The translations under genes were made by a program, and so were the position numbers. This document shows, piece by piece, positions 5,729 to 6,807 of a DNA stretch of 6,807 bases. Each line of letters begins with the position of its first letter. Positions within the stretch are counted from its first letter, which is position 1. The notes under the pieces were generated by a model. That model was not told the DNA's origin. It saw only the letters and a list, made by a program, of their open reading frames with translations, and made no database searches. This DNA comes from JBBSUX01 sp038234045. GTDB taxonomy: Bacteria; Pseudomonadota; Gammaproteobacteria; Burkholderiales; Burkholderiaceae_C. The stretch is from positions 1 to 6,807 of the forward strand of contig JBBSUX010000195.1 of NCBI GenBank assembly GCA_038234045.1. The letters are read 5' to 3'.

Positions 5729-6037
5729 TCAACCGCCCGGCTGTGACCCATTGCGCCGCTGCTCCCGCAACATGAAGAGGTAAAGACTCTCCACTTTCTC
5801 CCGCGCCCAGGGCGTCTTGCGCAGTAGCTTCAGGCTGGACGGCACGCTGGGGTCCTGCGTGAAGCAGCGCATCGGAATCTGCTCCGCCAGGCCCGCCCAG
5901 CCGTAGTGCGCTTGCAGCTCGGTGACGATGCGCTCCAGCGTAAGGCCGTGCAGAGGGTTGCGCGCCTGCTTGACGGGTGCAACAGGATTTGACGGCTCAG
6001 ACTCAGGAATATTGGTCGAAGGTGCGGTGTCAGTCAT
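5729..6037 (-). CDS. VF530 family DNA-binding protein (DUF2132)
   Basis: Small protein of the VF530 family, named after a Vibrio fischeri protein whose structure suggested DNA binding; the biological role is unsettled. The family core is unmistakable: NPLHGLTLERIVTELQAHYG (27-46 from the chosen start), W47, then RCFTQDPSVPSSLKLLRKTP (57-76) and WAREKVESLYLFMLRE. The preceding 26 residues are Thr/Pro/Ser-rich and look disordered. From ATG 6037 the protein has 102 residues. An alternative GTG at 6094 would add 19 residues and overlap the stop of the upstream oxidoreductase by four bases (GTGA), the geometry of translational coupling. I prefer the ATG because the extra codons look unlike coding sequence for this genome (GGT CTA TCG), but neither start has a clear ribosome site. 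It is the downstream partner of the oxidoreductase. Confidence 0.85.
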   Translation of the reverse strand: MTDTAPSTNIPESEPSNPVAPVKQARNPLHGLTLERIVTELQAHYGWAGLAEQIPMRCFTQDPSVPSSLKLLRKTPWAREKVESLYLFMLREQRRNGSQPGG

Positions 6038-6090
6038 CGCATCGGATTGTGCCGATAGACCTGATGTGCCAGTCGTGCCGGAATCCCGGT

Positions 6091-6807
6091 TCACACGCTC
6101 GCAAGAAATGCGGCCTCAAACTCCACTTCGCTGCGCAGGCTTTCGAGGTCCCGGTTAACAACCGCCACCGCCAGCTTTTTGCCGTTGCGGCTATAGGTGA
6201 GCCGGCAATCGCGCGCGGCCAGGCTCCCGTCGATTTCCACCTTGTCGAAATGTTCCGCATGCCCGACATAGCGCAGTCCGAAATCGTATTGTTTGGTCCA
6301 GAAGAAGGGCACCACGTCGAATGGCGCGTGCTGCCCCAGCATGTTGCGCGCGGCCACTTGGCCTTGTCGCTCGGCAACCACCCAATGCTCGACGCGGATC
6401 GACTCACCGCTCACGCGATCGGGCCAGCGCGCGATATCGCCGGCGGCGTAGATGCCAGCGGCGCTGGTAGCCAGGAAACGATCGACCGTGATGCCGCGAT
6501 CGATCTTCAGGCCCGCGGCTTCAGCGAGCCCGATCAACGGGCGCACACCGATGCCAACGACGACGAGATCGGCTTCAAGCACCTTGCCGCTGGCGAGAGT
6601 CACAGATTTCGCATCGATCGACTTGACGGTCTCACCCAGATGAAACCGAACATCGTGCTCCTCATGCAGCGATTGCAGGAATGCACCGACCTCAGCGCCC
6701 AGCACGGGCTTCATCAACGTTGTTGCACGCCCGACGACCTGCACGTCAATGTTCAGGGCGCGCAATGATGCGGCTACTTCCAGCCCGATGAAGCTGGCGC
6801 CGATGAC
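6091..6807 (-). CDS. FAD/NAD-dependent oxidoreductase, AIFM3-like, N-terminal part outside window
   Basis: Flavoprotein of the pyridine nucleotide-disulphide reductase class that moves electrons between NAD(P)H and a redox partner. The 238 visible residues start at the window edge with the NAD-binding Rossmann loop VIGASFIGLEVAASLRAL, so the TTG at 6765 is internal and not a start. Next come VVVGIGVRP, the FAD-contacting GIYAAGDIARWPD, and a C-terminal domain with EHWVVAERQGQVAARNMLG, PFFWTKQYDFGLRYVGHAE and KLAVAVVNRDLE, the pattern of ferredoxin-reductase-like and AIFM3-like enzymes. Many of these carry an N-terminal Rieske [2Fe-2S] domain, which would lie beyond the edge and cannot be judged. 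The stop TGA at 6091-6093 abuts or overlaps the VF530 gene. Class is sure; substrate and partner are unknown. Confidence 0.9.
   Translation of the reverse strand, partial: VIGASFIGLEVAASLRALNIDVQVVGRATTLMKPVLGAEVGAFLQSLHEEHDVRFHLGETVKSIDAKSVTLASGKVLEADLVVVGIGVRPLIGLAEAAGLKIDRGITVDRFLATSAAGIYAAGDIARWPDRVSGESIRVEHWVVAERQGQVAARNMLGQHAPFDVVPFFWTKQYDFGLRYVGHAEHFDKVEIDGSLAARDCRLTYSRNGKKLAVAVVNRDLESLRSEVEFEAAFLASV

Noticed and set aside
5977..6768. 263-codon open frame on the + strand opposite the oxidoreductase
   Set aside because: Antisense to the flavoprotein; the - strand frame has clear Rossmann and FAD motifs and runs to the window edge, so the + frame is a shadow.

Overview
This is an ordinary-looking chromosomal window from a GC-rich proteobacterium, most likely a member of the Comamonadaceae (Burkholderiales). 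The indications are the strong G/C bias at codon third positions, the close resemblance of the proteins to families common there (PurT, 2-Cys OhrR, SrkA/YihE kinase, VF530), and an AT-rich segment inside the kinase gene that resembles a dispersed repeat I associate with comamonads. No transposase, phage gene, integrase, CRISPR array, tRNA or rRNA is visible.

Layout, left to right. (1) The 3' part of an AMP nucleosidase gene (amn, + strand, cut by the left edge) converges on purT (- strand), so two purine genes meet tail to tail. (2) A divergent promoter region between purT and ohrR holds a perfect 14-bp inverted repeat and, next to ohrR, overlapping AT-rich palindromes around a good sigma-70-like promoter. 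(3) A + strand peroxide-defence unit follows: ohrR (organic-peroxide sensor, MarR family), ohr (the peroxidase) and then srkA (stress-response kinase). (4) A stand-alone BON-LysM gene (kbp/lysM type) is followed by three hairpins, the last a strong intrinsic terminator that may work in both directions. (5) A - strand pair comes last: an AIFM3-like FAD/NAD oxidoreductase, cut by the right edge, and downstream of it a small VF530-family gene.

How the genes work together. OhrR is expected to repress its own promoter until its cysteine is oxidised by an organic hydroperoxide, then allow ohrR and ohr expression. Ohr reduces the peroxide at C61/C125. SrkA, known in E. coli to protect stressed cells, lies directly behind them, making a plausible oxidative-stress neighbourhood. 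Amn and PurT act at opposite ends of adenylate metabolism (AMP breakdown and purine synthesis).

I see no undescribed multigene system. What merits a second look is regulatory and structural: a probable leaderless or mis-started ohrR, terminator-like hairpins in the ohrR-ohr gap and inside the first codons of srkA, a likely repeat insertion that became coding sequence in srkA, and the purT leader palindrome. No gene-free stretch exceeds about 210 bases.
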